64,000 bases of DNA, taken from positions 3,534,001 through 3,598,000 of the forward strand of contig NZ_CP095742.1 of the NCBI RefSeq assembly GCF_023078495.1, given 5' to 3'. The first letter of the stretch is position 1. Every line of letters begins with the position of its first letter. The DNA comes from Luteibacter aegosomatissinici. GTDB lineage: Bacteria > Pseudomonadota > Gammaproteobacteria > Xanthomonadales > Rhodanobacteraceae. Both the position numbers and the translations under genes were made by a program. Below are positions 19,493 to 29,417 of this stretch, piece after piece. The notes beneath the pieces are model-generated. The model had not been told where the DNA came from, did no database searches, and saw only the letters and a list, made by a program, of their open reading frames with translations.

Positions 19493-21661
19493 TTGGATAC
19501 GATGACGACTGCCACCGAACCGACCGCACCCGCCAAGGCACCTTCCGCCAAGGCCCCGCCGGTGGTCGCGGATACACCCGCCATCGATCTCAACGACCCA
19601 TCGCTGTATATCCACCGCGAACTCGCGCAGCTGCAGTTCAACATCCGCGTGCTTGACCAGGCACTGGATGAATCCAAGCCGCTGATCGAACGCCTGAAGT
19701 TTTTGCTCATTTTCTCATCCAACATGGATGAGTTCTTCGAGATCCGCGTGGCCGGGCTGAAGCAGCAGATTGCTTTCGACCACGAGGTGATTGGCGCCGA
19801 TGGCATTCCACCGCGCCGCGTGCTGGCCGAAATTTCTGAAATTGCCCACCGCCAGATCGAGCGGCAATACGCCATCCTGAATGAGAAAATCCTCCCTGCC
19901 CTGTCGGATGAAGGCATCCGCATCGTGCGCCGCAACCAGTGGTCGCACAAACAGAAGCTGTGGGTGCGCCGATACTTCCGCAACGAGGTGGCGCCGCTGA
20001 TCACACCGATCGGCCTGGACCCGACGCACCCGTTCCCGCGGCTGGTGAACAAGAGCCTCAACTTCATCGTGCAACTGGAAGGCACCGACGCCTTCGGCCG
20101 CGATTCGGGCCTGGCCATCGTGCCTGCGCCGCGCATCCTGCCGCGCATCATTCGCCTCCCGGCCGATGTGTGCGAAGGCGGCGATAATTATGTGCTGTTG
20201 TCATCCATCATCCATGCCCACGCGGATGACCTTTTCCCCGGCATGCGCGTGCTGGGCTCGTACCAGTTCCGCCTGACCCGCAATGCCGATCTCTCGATCG
20301 ACCCGGAAGACGTGGAAGACCTGGCGCGCACGCTGCGTGGCGAACTGTTCTCGCGCCGCTACGGCGATGCGGTACGCCTGGAGGTGGCGGACAACTGCCC
20401 GAAGCCCCTGGTGGATTACCTGCTGAAGCAGTACTCCCTGGATGCCGATTCGCTTTACGAAGTGAATGGCCCGGTGAACCTGGCGCGCCTGTTCGAAATG
20501 ACACTGAAGCCGGAATACGCCCGCCTGCAGTACCCGGCATTCGTGCCGGCGTTGCCCAAGGCGCTGGCCGATGCGGAGGATATGTTCTCGGTCATCGGCA
20601 AGCAGGACATCCTGCTCTATCACCCGTTCGAATCGTTCTCGCCCGTGGTGGATTTCCTGCGCCAGGCGGCGAAGGATCCGCAGGTGCTCACCATCAAGCA
20701 GACGCTGTACCGCAGTGGCGCCAATTCCGAGATCGTCGATGCGCTGGTGGAAGCCGCACGTGCCGGCAAGGAAGTCACCGCCGTGGTGGAACTGCGCGCC
20801 CGCTTCGATGAGGAATCGAACCTGAGCCTGGCCTCGCGCCTCCAGCAGGCGGGCGCCGTGGTGACCTATGGCGTGGTGGGTGTGAAGACCCACGCCAAGC
20901 TGGCCTATGTGCAGCGCCGCGAGAACGGCAAGCTGGTGAGCTATGCGCACCTGGGTACCGGCAACTACCATTCCGGTAACGCCCGCCTCTATACCGATTA
21001 CAGCCTGCTCACCTCTGACGAGGCGCTGTGCGACGACGTGCACAAGCTGTTCCGGCTGCTCACGGGCATGGGCAAGGCGCTGAAGATGAAGCGCATGCTG
21101 TATGCGCCGTTTACGCTGAAGAAGACCCTGCTGGAACTGATCGCACGCGAAGCGAGCAACGCAGCCGCAGGGAAGAAGGCCGAGATCATCTGCAAACTCA
21201 ATGCGATCACCGATCCGAAGATGATCCGTGCGCTGTACCGCGCAAGCCAGGCGGGTGTGAAAATCGAGCTGATCGTGCGTGGCATGTGCTGCCTGCGCGG
21301 TGGCATCCCCGGGGTGTCGGACAACATCCGCGTCCGCTCGGTGGTCGGCCGGTTCCTCGAACACAGCCGGGTCTACTGGTTCCACAACGACGGCGAGCCG
21401 GACCTGTACCTGGCCAGCGCCGACATGATGGAGCGGAACCTGGACCGCCGCGTGGAGACCTGCTTCCCCATCGAGGGCAAAAAGCTCCGCCAGCGGGTGC
21501 GCAAGGAGCTCGACCTGTACCTCTCCGACAACCACTCGGCCTGGCTGCAGCAGCCCGATGGGGCCTATGTGCTGGCCCAGCCGGCCTCAGGGGCGCCGGT
21601 ACGCGATGCCCAGGCCCAGCTCCTGGAGCGTTACGCGGGGCTGGCCGCCCCCCAGGCGTGA
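19493..21661 (+). CDS. ppk1: Polyphosphate kinase 1
   Basis: A 722-residue enzyme that reversibly polymerises the gamma-phosphate of ATP into polyphosphate. The N-domain begins near [18 protein letters not shown]. The phospholipase-D-like catalytic domains carry His467 in KTHAKLAYV, equivalent to the autophosphorylated His of E. coli Ppk, and His486 in [23 protein letters not shown] start is proposed because GAGGA lies 7 bases before it, while the ATG at 19502 would be 16 bases from that site. The first 35 residues are a low-complexity Ala/Pro/Thr extension. Phosphate-starvation control is likely from the Pho box upstream. Confidence 0.96.
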   Translation: MDTMTTATEPTAPAKAPSAKAPPVVADTPAIDLNDPSLYIHRELAQLQFNIRVLDQALDESKPLIERLKFLLIFSSNMDEFFEIRVAGLKQQIAFDHEVIGADGIPPRRVLAEISEIAHRQIERQYAILNEKILPALSDEGIRIVRRNQWSHKQKLWVRRYFRNEVAPLITPIGLDPTHPFPRLVNKSLNFIVQLEGTDAFGRDSGLAIVPAPRILPRIIRLPADVCEGGDNYVLLSSIIHAHADDLFPGMRVLGSYQFRLTRNADLSIDPEDVEDLARTLRGELFSRRYGDAVRLEVADNCPKPLVDYLLKQYSLDADSLYEVNGPVNLARLFEMTLKPEYARLQYPAFVPALPKALADAEDMFSVIGKQDILLYHPFESFSPVVDFLRQAAKDPQVLTIKQTLYRSGANSEIVDALVEAARAGKEVTAVVELRARFDEESNLSLASRLQQAGAVVTYGVVGVKTHAKLAYVQRRENGKLVSYAHLGTGNYHSGNARLYTDYSLLTSDEALCDDVHKLFRLLTGMGKALKMKRMLYAPFTLKKTLLELIAREASNAAAGKKAEIICKLNAITDPKMIRALYRASQAGVKIELIVRGMCCLRGGIPGVSDNIRVRSVVGRFLEHSRVYWFHNDGEPDLYLASADMMERNLDRRVETCFPIEGKKLRQRVRKELDLYLSDNHSAWLQQPDGAYVLAQPASGAPVRDAQAQLLERYAGLAAPQA

Positions 21662-21833
21662 ACCTCGCCCCTGGGATATAGGGCCTTCACCTAGCCCGAA
21701 CGGCAGACAAGACACAGTTTCGGCGGCAGTGCAGAATAAAACGGCTGTTGGGGGAGACGGGGCTTTCAGGTGATCGCATCGGATCCAGGCCGCGCGCCAT
21801 GGGCGCGCCGCAGTGTCTTCGCAGGATTCGGGC

Positions 21834-23555
21834 ATGGTCAAGCAGGGCCAACACGCATGGATCATCCGCCTGTGCCAGGCGGTGGCCTGCTGCGTACTGC
21901 TCGCGGCGGCCAGCCTCTCCCATGCAAACGATGCCCTTGGGGGCAACTGGCGCGAGGTACGCCCCGGTGACGACCCGGCCAAGGTCCTGGCCGAGGCATG
22001 GACCACACCCCTGCCCGCGTTCGATCCGGCCCGGATGCAGGCATTTCCCCATGCAGGCACCGGCACCTGGGTCATCCTTCGCCCCCTGCCACCGTGGACG
22101 GGGGGCGAGCGGGTACTGAGTATCCTGAATCCGGGGGCTGGCAAGGTCAGTCTCTATCTAGCCCCCGACCGTCTCTGGACGACGTCACTGGACGATTTTG
22201 GCCCGCCATTGCACGGCCACGGCCGGTTGATGTTTGCGATTCCGCCCGACGTACCGGCCTCACGACCGCTGCTGCTGAAGTTTGAACCGACGGACCAGGT
22301 GGCGGGTGCCGTCACGATGAGCCTGGACACCTGGCCGGATTACCTGCGCGACGACGCCAGCTGGCTCGTCTTCGCCACGGCATGCTTCGCCATCATGCTC
22401 ACCATGGCGCTGATGGCCTTGTGCTTTACCTTGATCCTGCGCGACATGACGTTTGGCTGGTATGCCGCCTACCTGTGCTGCTATGCGCTGATCCAGGGCC
22501 TTAGGACGGGTTACGTCTTCCATCCGCTTGAGTTCCAGGCGCTGGCGGGCATGAGCGATTCGCTCGGTACGGCGGCGACGGCACTTTCCGTATCCTTCGC
22601 GGCCCTCTTCATGCTGCGCTTTTGCAAGGTGGACGATTACGTACCGCTGCTGCGCACACCGGTGCTGGCCTTCGCGATTGGCATGCCGGTCATCGCCATT
22701 TGCCAGGCGACGGGCATTGCGCTGCTGGTGGGAACCGCCCATCTCCTGCTTCAGCCCCTGCTGCTGATTGGCGCGCTGCTGCTACTCATGGCCGGTGGGA
22801 TCGCCGCGATGCGCGGCTCGCGGCACGCGTGGTTTTTCCTGGTGGGCTGGACCCCGCTGCTGCTCCTTACGGCCGCATGCGGCGCCCAGCTGCAGGGCAT
22901 GTTCGCCAGCGCCCCGTGGCTGCCGGATGCCGCCATTGCCATGGGCGCCTTCGAGGCGATCGTGTTGTCCATCGGCCTTTCCGATCGCGCGCTGACCATT
23001 CGCCACGACCGTGACCAGGCGCGCAAGCTTGCCGATGCCGACCCATTGACCGGCGTACTTAACCGGCGCGCGTGGACGGACGCCGCACTTTCCGTGCTGG
23101 ACGAAGGCATGGGGCGCCCGGTGGCGCTGCTGTTCCTGGACCTGGATCACTTCAAGGCGCTGAATGATCGCCACGGCCATGCGGCGGGCGACCGCGCGCT
23201 GGTTGCCGTGGCCGGCGCCCTGCGGCATGAGCTGCGACCCAGTGATTTGCTTGGCCGGTACGGCGGCGAGGAATTCGTAGCGCTGCTTCAGGGGGCCGAA
23301 CGGGAACACGTCATCCAGATCGCGACACGCCTGTGTCGCCGCGTCAGCCGGCTGGATGTGCACGTAGGCGACAACGAACCCCTGACCGTATCTATCGGTG
23401 TGGCGATCCGCACGCCGGCCGATACAGTGCAATCCCTGATCGAACGCGCCGACCAGGCGATGTACGCCGCCAAGCTGGGCGGGCGTAACCGCGTCATCTG
23501 CTCCGGCCCGGCCGGCCCCACCCTGGTCCGCACCAAGGCCGCCCCCAAACGGTAG
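21834..23555 (+). CDS. Membrane diguanylate cyclase with 7TMR-DISM sensor
   Basis: A 573-residue protein with a signal peptide (about 1-25), a periplasmic 7TMR-DISMED2-like jelly-roll domain (about 30-165), seven membrane segments (about 175-390) and a C-terminal GGDEF domain. The active site is GGEEF (477-481). Five residues before it is an intact RxxD inhibitory site (RPSD), so the enzyme should make c-di-GMP and be product-inhibited. The start ATG has AGGA at 7-nt spacing; a GTG 21 bases upstream lacks one. The periplasmic ligand is unknown, though 7TMR-DISM domains are thought to sense carbohydrates. Its TAG stop is part of a REP arm. Confidence 0.92.
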   Translation: MVKQGQHAWIIRLCQAVACCVLLAAASLSHANDALGGNWREVRPGDDPAKVLAEAWTTPLPAFDPARMQAFPHAGTGTWVILRPLPPWTGGERVLSILNPGAGKVSLYLAPDRLWTTSLDDFGPPLHGHGRLMFAIPPDVPASRPLLLKFEPTDQVAGAVTMSLDTWPDYLRDDASWLVFATACFAIMLTMALMALCFTLILRDMTFGWYAAYLCCYALIQGLRTGYVFHPLEFQALAGMSDSLGTAATALSVSFAALFMLRFCKVDDYVPLLRTPVLAFAIGMPVIAICQATGIALLVGTAHLLLQPLLLIGALLLLMAGGIAAMRGSRHAWFFLVGWTPLLLLTAACGAQLQGMFASAPWLPDAAIAMGAFEAIVLSIGLSDRALTIRHDRDQARKLADADPLTGVLNRRAWTDAALSVLDEGMGRPVALLFLDLDHFKALNDRHGHAAGDRALVAVAGALRHELRPSDLLGRYGGEEFVALLQGAEREHVIQIATRLCRRVSRLDVHVGDNEPLTVSIGVAIRTPADTVQSLIERADQAMYAAKLGGRNRVICSGPAGPTLVRTKAAPKR

Positions 23556-23626
23556 GAGCGCGCTTGCGCGCGAAAAGCCAACGAAGCGGTGACGCGCCAA
23601 CCCATCGCGCGCAAGCGCGCTTCTAC
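23552..23626. repeat. REP pair (BIME-like) between convergent genes
   Basis: Two 22-base arms at 23552-23573 and 23605-23626 are inverted copies with one mismatch; each contains the TAGGAGCGCGCTTGCGCGC core or its complement. The TAG in each arm serves as the stop codon of the flanking gene, on the plus strand at 23553-23555 and on the minus strand at 23623-23625. Confidence 0.9.
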
Positions 23627-25887
23627 GCGAGTTTCGCTGCCGCAGCCACGATATCGTCATCGCCCGGCAGAACCAGGAACGCGGCGCCTGCGAGTGGCGT
23701 GAACGTATCCGCACCGACCACGCGGTGGAGCGGCACGCTGCCGAACCCTGCCTCGACAATGGCAGTGATCACGCCCTCGCCCACGCCGGCACTCTTGCGG
23801 CCTTCATCCACGACCATGATGCGCTTTGCTCCCTTCGCCTGCGCAGCGATGAAGGCATCGTTGAGCGGCACGAGCCAGCGCAAGTCCACCACGCGCACGT
23901 TCCAGCCGCGCTCCGCTTCAATCCGGCGGGCGGCACGCAGGCTCATGGGCACGCCATTGCCAAAGGTAAAGATCACCAGGTCGTCCGCCGCGTCGTTGTA
24001 CACGCGACCCTCACCCAGCGGCATCGCTTCGCCCGGTGCCGGATAGCTGAATTGCCACTGGCCGTCGCCGGCTTCGTAGAGATCCTTCGTCATGTACAAC
24101 GCAATGGGCTCGAGGAACGCCGTGACGCGGCCATCGATCTTCGCCAGCGCCGCGAGCGTGCGCAGCATGGTCGCCGCATCATCACCACGGCTGGGGCAGC
24201 CCACCACCAGACCCGGGATATCGCGCAAGGCGGTGATCGAATTGTCGTTGTGGAAATGGCCGCCGAACCCACGCTGGTAGCCGAGCGAGGCCACGCGCAT
24301 CACCATCGGGTTGCGGTACTGGTCGTTGGAGAAGAACTGCAACGAGGCCGCCTCGCCACGAATCTGGTCGCATGCGTTGTGGAAATAGGCGAGGTACTGG
24401 ATCTCGGGCAACGGCAGCATGCCCATGTTGGCATAGCCCTGCGCCAGGCCCAGGATCATCGTCTCATCGAGCAGCGTGTTGAACACGCGCGCATTGCGGA
24501 AAGCCTTGTGCAGGCCCTTCGTCACGGTATAAACGCCACCCTTCTGCGCCACGTCTTCGCCGAACAGCAGGCTTTCGGGGTACTTCGCCATCAGGTCATG
24601 CAACGCCTGGCCCACCTGGATGGCCAGGTGTTTCGGCGGCTGCTTCTCGGGGAGTTTCTCCGCACCACCGAAGGCGCGTTCGCGCTCGCCGGCATCGCCC
24701 ATGCGTTCGGCCTCGGCACGCACCGCATCCGGCGTATACGGAGCCAGCGGCCTGGTTACCTCGGCCAGGCTGGTGATCTTCGGCCGGCGATCCGCCTCTT
24801 CTGCGGCTTCGAAACAACGCTTGCGAATGCGATCGTACAGCCCGAGCAGGCTATCACGGTCATACACGCCCGAAGCCAACGCGATCGTGGCACTGCGCAG
24901 CAAGGGATCCGTCGCTTCCAGCGCCACCAACTCTTCCACCGAGCGCCACTCGATCTCGAAATCCGTGCCGGCGTGGCCCATGACGCGCGTGGTATTCAGA
25001 TGCAGGAACGTGGGCCGGCGCGTGTTGCGGCAGTGATCCACGGCGCGCTGCACGCCCGCGTAGCCGCCGGCAAGGTCAAGCCCGTCGGCGTAGAAGTAAT
25101 CAAGGTTGGAACGACGTTCGAAGTTGCTCGCCACCCAGCCACTGGGTGTCTTCACCGAAATACCGATGCCGTTGTCTTCGCAGATGAAGAGCACCGGCGC
25201 CGGCAACTTCTGGTACGCGGTCCATGCCGCGGCGTTGAATGCGGTCTGCGCGGTGGCATGGTTGGACGAGGCGTCGCCGAACGAACACAGCGCGATCGAA
25301 TCCTCGGGAATGGGCAGCGCGTGGCCGATACGCTTACCCTGTTCGATCGCGACGGCGGTGCCCAGCGCCTTGGGCAGGTGCGACGCGATCGTGGACGTCT
25401 GCGGAAGCACCCACAACGGCTTGCTTCCCCACACCTTGTGCCGTCCGCCCGAGGCTGGATCCTCGCTACTCGCAGCGAACGAGAGCGCGGAGTCCATCAC
25501 AGGATCCATGCCCGGCAGCTTGCGGAAGCGCTCGGCCATGAAACCGCCGCTGCGGTAGTGCAGGAACGCCGGATCGGTGTGCCGCGTTGCGCGTGCCACC
25601 ATCGCGTTGCCTTCGTGGCCTGACGAACCGATGGTGTAGAACACCTTGTTCTGTACACGCAGCACGCGCGCCATGAGGTCGAGGTGGCGGCTGATCAGCT
25701 GCGATTCGAGCAGATCGCGGAACCCCTTCACATCGAGCGAGCTACCCGGCAGCACCGGCTCGTCGTCGCGCGGTGCACGGGCGACATCGCCCTGCCAGAA
25801 CTGCACGAACTCGACAAAGTTCTGGTCGACGATCTCGGCGCGATTGAAACCCTTGTGGCGGGCAGCGATGGTGTGCGGGACGGACAT
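23623..25887 (-). CDS. Branched-chain 2-oxoacid dehydrogenase E1, fused alpha-beta
   Basis: A 754-residue single-chain E1. The N-terminal alpha part (about 1-380) carries the thiamine diphosphate motif beginning FGDASSNHATAQTAFNAAAW and ending CEDNGIGIS. The beta part (about 400-754) has LLFGEDVAQKGGVYTVTKGL, the transketolase-type pyrimidine-binding fold, and a C-terminal domain with RVVDLRWLVPLND. It decarboxylates 2-oxoisovalerate and related acids and acylates the lipoyl E2. The ATG at 25887 was chosen because the open frame upstream lacks family similarity. E2 and E3 are not adjacent. It feeds the isovaleryl-CoA pathway encoded at 0-7 kb. Confidence 0.92.
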   Translation of the reverse strand: MSVPHTIAARHKGFNRAEIVDQNFVEFVQFWQGDVARAPRDDEPVLPGSSLDVKGFRDLLESQLISRHLDLMARVLRVQNKVFYTIGSSGHEGNAMVARATRHTDPAFLHYRSGGFMAERFRKLPGMDPVMDSALSFAASSEDPASGGRHKVWGSKPLWVLPQTSTIASHLPKALGTAVAIEQGKRIGHALPIPEDSIALCSFGDASSNHATAQTAFNAAAWTAYQKLPAPVLFICEDNGIGISVKTPSGWVASNFERRSNLDYFYADGLDLAGGYAGVQRAVDHCRNTRRPTFLHLNTTRVMGHAGTDFEIEWRSVEELVALEATDPLLRSATIALASGVYDRDSLLGLYDRIRKRCFEAAEEADRRPKITSLAEVTRPLAPYTPDAVRAEAERMGDAGERERAFGGAEKLPEKQPPKHLAIQVGQALHDLMAKYPESLLFGEDVAQKGGVYTVTKGLHKAFRNARVFNTLLDETMILGLAQGYANMGMLPLPEIQYLAYFHNACDQIRGEAASLQFFSNDQYRNPMVMRVASLGYQRGFGGHFHNDNSITALRDIPGLVVGCPSRGDDAATMLRTLAALAKIDGRVTAFLEPIALYMTKDLYEAGDGQWQFSYPAPGEAMPLGEGRVYNDAADDLVIFTFGNGVPMSLRAARRIEAERGWNVRVVDLRWLVPLNDAFIAAQAKGAKRIMVVDEGRKSAGVGEGVITAIVEAGFGSVPLHRVVGADTFTPLAGAAFLVLPGDDDIVAAAAKLA

Positions 25888-25909
25888 GATGTGCTCGGGG
25901 AGAATGGGT

Positions 25910-26533
25910 TCAGGCAGCCATCGGCGAGAAGCGCGGCTGGGCGCGCACGCGCTCCAGCCATGCGCCGACGCGCGGCCACCGGGAAAGATCGAAACCGCCA
26001 TCGGCGGCGCAATGGGTGTATGCGTATAGCGCGATATCGGCTACGCCGAAGGCGCCCCCGCTGAAATAGCATTCGCTGCCGAGGTGATCTTCCATCACGT
26101 CGAGTGCGTTGCCACCGCGCTCCAGCAAGCGGGGAATCTCCGCCTGGCGCTCGTGGCCTTCCGGCAGCCAGCGGCGAACAAAACGCGCCACGGCGATGTA
26201 GGGCTCGTGGCTGTATTGTTCGAAGAACAGCCACTGCAGGGTACGCGCGCGGTCCCAGTCGTCGGCGGGCAGGTACGACGAACCTTCCGCGAGGTAGCAA
26301 AGGATCGCGTTGGATTCCGCCAGACGGCGCTCATCATCCAGCACAAGCAACGGCACCTTCCCGTTCGGATTTAGCGCAAGAAATTCAGGCGTACGCGTGG
26401 CCCCCGCGGAGCTGTCGGTGTCGACCCAATGGTAGGGTCGATCCAGCAGATCCAGCAGGAGTTGCACCTTGTAGCAATTGCCCGACGACCGCAGACCGTA
26501 CACGGTCGGGATAGCGATGCTGCTCTCGCTCAC
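25910..26533 (-). CDS. Glutathione S-transferase family protein
   Basis: A 207-residue GST with an N-terminal thioredoxin-like domain (YGLRSSGNCYKVQLLLDLL; then PNGKVPLLVLDDERRLAESNAI) and a C-terminal all-helical domain. The Ser/Asn near position 12-14 is a likely glutathione-activating residue. The GTG start is preferred because GGAG lies 6 bases upstream; TTG at 26548 is an alternative. The gene ends 22 bases before the BCKDH E1 start, so the two may be cotranscribed. The substrate is unknown. Confidence 0.87.
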   Translation of the reverse strand: MSESSIAIPTVYGLRSSGNCYKVQLLLDLLDRPYHWVDTDSSAGATRTPEFLALNPNGKVPLLVLDDERRLAESNAILCYLAEGSSYLPADDWDRARTLQWLFFEQYSHEPYIAVARFVRRWLPEGHERQAEIPRLLERGGNALDVMEDHLGSECYFSGGAFGVADIALYAYTHCAADGGFDLSRWPRVGAWLERVRAQPRFSPMAA

Positions 26534-26557
26534 AGGATGCTCCGGCAAACAGGGAAT

Positions 26558-27094
26558 CTAGCGGCGACCCGAAAGCCATTGCTCACGGGTCTGCCCCCAC
26601 AGGTCGACGACATCACCTTCGAACGGCGCAGGTAGCGTACCGGGCCCGAGCAAGGTGGAGCCCAGCTTTTTCGCGACGCTGATGGAGGCGACATTGTCAG
26701 GGTTGATCGAATGGATGACCTCGTTCCAGCCGAGGTTTTCGAAGGCCCAATCCATCGAAGCGGCAGCGCCTTCGGTCGCGTACCCCTTGCCCCAGGTCTC
26801 GCGCAGCAGGCCCCAGCCAATTTCATGCCCCGGCCAGCCTTCGGGTTGCCACGGGCCAAGCCGACCTACCCAGCGCCCAGTGGCACGCTCGATGACCGAA
26901 AACATGCCGAAGCCGAGGATGCTCCATGAGCCCGCCATGGTCATGAAATTGCGCCATGCGATGGCCCGCGGTTGCGGGCCGCCGATGAATCGGTTCACTT
27001 CCGGGTCGGCCATGCACGCGGCCCACGCGTCGAAATCCTCCGCCGCGGTTGGCCGAAGGATCAGCCGGTCGGTTTCAATGCGCGGGCCGTGCAT
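26558..27094 (-). CDS. GNAT-family N-acetyltransferase (RimJ/RimL type)
   Basis: A 178-residue acetyltransferase. The N-terminal strand RIETDRLILRPTAAEDF is typical of the Acetyltransf_3 family. The acetyl-CoA-binding segment is WGKGYATEGAAASMDWAF, followed by the NPDNVASISVAKKLG motif. These enzymes acetylate ribosomal protein N-termini or small molecules; the substrate here is unknown. It starts 11 bases after the glutaryl-CoA dehydrogenase stop. A start 13 codons earlier would overlap that gene. Confidence 0.85.
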   Translation of the reverse strand: MHGPRIETDRLILRPTAAEDFDAWAACMADPEVNRFIGGPQPRAIAWRNFMTMAGSWSILGFGMFSVIERATGRWVGRLGPWQPEGWPGHEIGWGLLRETWGKGYATEGAAASMDWAFENLGWNEVIHSINPDNVASISVAKKLGSTLLGPGTLPAPFEGDVVDLWGQTREQWLSGRR

Positions 27095-27104
27095 GGCGCC
27101 GCGA

Positions 27105-28274
27105 TCAGAACGCGTTGATGCCGGTGAGCTCACGGCCTACCACCAGCTGGTGCACCGTTTCGGTGCCTTCGTAGGTGATGACCGATTCCAGGTTCAGCGC
27201 ATGGCGAATGGCCGAATGCTCGGTCGTGATACCGGCGCCACCCAGGATATCGCGGCACTCGCGGGCGATATCCAGCGCCATGCGCACGTTGTTCCACTTG
27301 GCCAGCGATACCTGGGTGGGCTGCATGCGGCCGGCATCCTTCAAGCGGCCCAACTGCAGCGACAGCAGCTGTGCCGTGGTGATGCGGCGGGCCATGTCGG
27401 CCATCTTCAGCTGCACGGCCTGGTTGGCGGCTAGCGGGCGGCCGAACAGGATGCGCTGCGACGAGTAGTCCATGACCTCTTTCAGGCAGGCCTGCGCCGC
27501 GCCGATCGGGCCCCAGGTAATGCCATAGCGCGCCTGGGTCAGGCAGCCCAGCGGACCCTTCAGGCCCTTCACGTTCGGCAGGCGCGCGCTATCGGGCACA
27601 CGCACATCATCGAAGAACAGCCCCGAGGTCACCGAGGCGCGCAGGCTCATCTTCTTGTGCACTTCCTGCGCGGCGAAACCCTTGGTATCGGTCGGGACGA
27701 TGAAGCCCTGGATGCCGTCGTCGGTCTGCGCCCACACGATGGCGATGTGTGCGAGGTTGCCGTTGGTGATCCACATCTTGGCGCCATTGATGACCCAGTC
27801 GCCGCCATCGCGGCGCGCCACGGTCTTCATGTTGGCCGGATCCGAACCGCCGTGCGGTTCCGTGAGGCCAAAGCAGCCGATGACCTCGCCCGCCGCCATG
27901 CGCGGCAGGTATTCGCGCTTCTGCTCTTCCGAGCCGTAAGCGAAGATCGGGTACATGCACAGCGAGCTCTGCACCGACGCAAAGCTGCGCAGGCCGGAAT
28001 CACCGCGCTCCAGTTCCTGGCAGATCAGGCCATAGCTCACGCCGTTCATGCCGGCGCAGCCGTATTCCTCGGGCAGCGTGGCACCCAGCAGGCCAAGCGA
28101 GGCGATCTCGGGAACGAGCTCCGCCGGGAAGCGGGCCTGGTCGAAGGCATCGCCGATGATCGGCAGCACTTTTTCATCGACAAAGCGGCCGACGGCATCC
28201 TGCACCATGCGCTCCTCTTCGGTGAGCAGCGAGCGGACGTCGTAAAGATCGAGCGGGTCGAGACGATGGGCCAT
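27105..28274 (-). CDS. gcdH: Glutaryl-CoA dehydrogenase
   Basis: A 389-residue acyl-CoA dehydrogenase that oxidatively decarboxylates glutaryl-CoA to crotonyl-CoA. The family signatures GCFGLTEPHGGSDPANMKT and ARYGITWGPIGAAQACLKEV separate it from straight-chain enzymes. The catalytic Glu lies in ITYEGTETVHQLVVGREL near the C-terminus. This links it to lysine, hydroxylysine and tryptophan breakdown and complements the ALDH7 at 15 kb. It heads a minus-strand run with GNAT, GST and BCKDH E1. Confidence 0.92.
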   Translation of the reverse strand: MAHRLDPLDLYDVRSLLTEEERMVQDAVGRFVDEKVLPIIGDAFDQARFPAELVPEIASLGLLGATLPEEYGCAGMNGVSYGLICQELERGDSGLRSFASVQSSLCMYPIFAYGSEEQKREYLPRMAAGEVIGCFGLTEPHGGSDPANMKTVARRDGGDWVINGAKMWITNGNLAHIAIVWAQTDDGIQGFIVPTDTKGFAAQEVHKKMSLRASVTSGLFFDDVRVPDSARLPNVKGLKGPLGCLTQARYGITWGPIGAAQACLKEVMDYSSQRILFGRPLAANQAVQLKMADMARRITTAQLLSLQLGRLKDAGRMQPTQVSLAKWNNVRMALDIARECRDILGGAGITTEHSAIRHALNLESVITYEGTETVHQLVVGRELTGINAF

Positions 28275-28479
28275 GCGGGGACTCGTAAGCGGCAGCCGGA
28301 AAGCCCTTGATTGTAGACCTGTGTGAAGGAAGGGTCATGGCGGGCCGCAGCAATCCATGGGACGGCCGGGCGCCCGGACCCGTTCTGGCCCTGGCCCCAC
28401 GGAGCGCCGCACGCGGGCGGCCACGGGACGTGGTGGGGGCCCGGCAGGCACCATGCGCCTGCGAAGGGTGTGTCGCCGG

Positions 28480-28496
28480 GTAATCGATTACATAAT
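28480..28496. promoter_or_regulatory. 12-bp palindrome with -10-like CATAAT upstream of DMT gene
   Basis: The perfect palindrome GTAATCGATTAC (28480-28491) overlaps CATAAT (28491-28496), 31 bases before the transporter ATG. It is an AT-rich island in GC-rich DNA, so an operator or promoter is plausible. No convincing -35 is visible. Confidence 0.35.
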
Positions 28497-28526
28497 GGCC
28501 TTGCTCACCGTCACCTGGCCTTCCCC

Positions 28527-29402
28527 ATGTTCAAGGGTGTGATCCTCGGTTTCGCCTGCTACGCGGCCTACGCGTGGAGCGACGCGTTCGTGAAGTCGCT
28601 GGAGGGCACCCTGCCCGCCTACGAGGCCGTCTTCTTCGGCGCCGTGCTGGCCCTGGCCGCCCTGCCCTTCCTCAAAAAGCCGGGCGACCGCTGGAGCGAG
28701 ATCGTGGTGTCTAAGATGCCGGGGTTGTGGCTGCTCCGCGCCCTGGCCGGTGCCATCGGCAACGTCACCGCGGTCATGGCCTTCACCGCGCTACCCATGG
28801 CCGAGGCGTTCTGCCTCATCTTCCTGCTGCCGATCTTCGTCACCATCCTCTCGGTGATCTTTCTGCGCGAGCACGTGGGCTGGCGGCGCTGGTCGGCCGT
28901 GGTCGTCGGGTTCCTGGGCGTACTCGTGGTGCTGCGCCCCGGGTTCCGCCACCTGGGGACCGGTCATGTCGCCGCGATCATCTGCGGGATCACCGGCGCC
29001 CTTTCGATCATCGCCTTGCGCATGGCGGGCGCTAACGAGAAGCGCATTACGCTGTATGGCGCCGGTGTGGTCGGGCCCATGCTCGCCGGCTTCATCATGA
29101 TGCTGCCGCACTTCGTGTGGCCCGATCTACACCAGTGGCTGCTGATCCTTGGCTACGGTGGCTTCGCCGCCATCGGCGCTGTCCTCCTGATGCTGGCCAC
29201 GCAGCATGCACCCGCAGCGCGCGTGGCGCCCACGCAATACAGCCAGATGCTGTGGGCCATCCTGTTCGGCTACCTCATCTTCCACGACCACCTCGACTGG
29301 CCGATGCTCATCGGCATCGTGCTCATTCTCGGTGCCGGCCTGTTCACGTTCGTGCGTGAGGAAAAGAAGACCGACTGGTGGCGGTGGACGAACATCGTCT
29401 AA
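28527..29402 (+). CDS. DMT-superfamily (EamA) transporter
   Basis: A 291-residue polytopic membrane protein with about ten hydrophobic segments arranged as two EamA repeats. The first repeat includes AEAFCLIFLLPIFVTILSVI and the second APAARVAPTQYSQMLWAIL. The usual EamA length is about 290-300. It probably exports a metabolite or amino-acid-like compound; the substrate is not predictable. The long open frame upstream is not part of the gene, because family similarity begins at this ATG (MFKGVILGFACYAAYAWSDA). Confidence 0.88.
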   Translation: MFKGVILGFACYAAYAWSDAFVKSLEGTLPAYEAVFFGAVLALAALPFLKKPGDRWSEIVVSKMPGLWLLRALAGAIGNVTAVMAFTALPMAEAFCLIFLLPIFVTILSVIFLREHVGWRRWSAVVVGFLGVLVVLRPGFRHLGTGHVAAIICGITGALSIIALRMAGANEKRITLYGAGVVGPMLAGFIMMLPHFVWPDLHQWLLILGYGGFAAIGAVLLMLATQHAPAARVAPTQYSQMLWAILFGYLIFHDHLDWPMLIGIVLILGAGLFTFVREEKKTDWWRWTNIV

Positions 29403-29417
29403 TCGGCAGCACCCCGC

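Noticed and set aside
21813-21833. GTG start for the diguanylate cyclase seven codons upstream.
   Set aside because: The ATG at 21834 has AGGA at the right distance and gives a better signal peptide.
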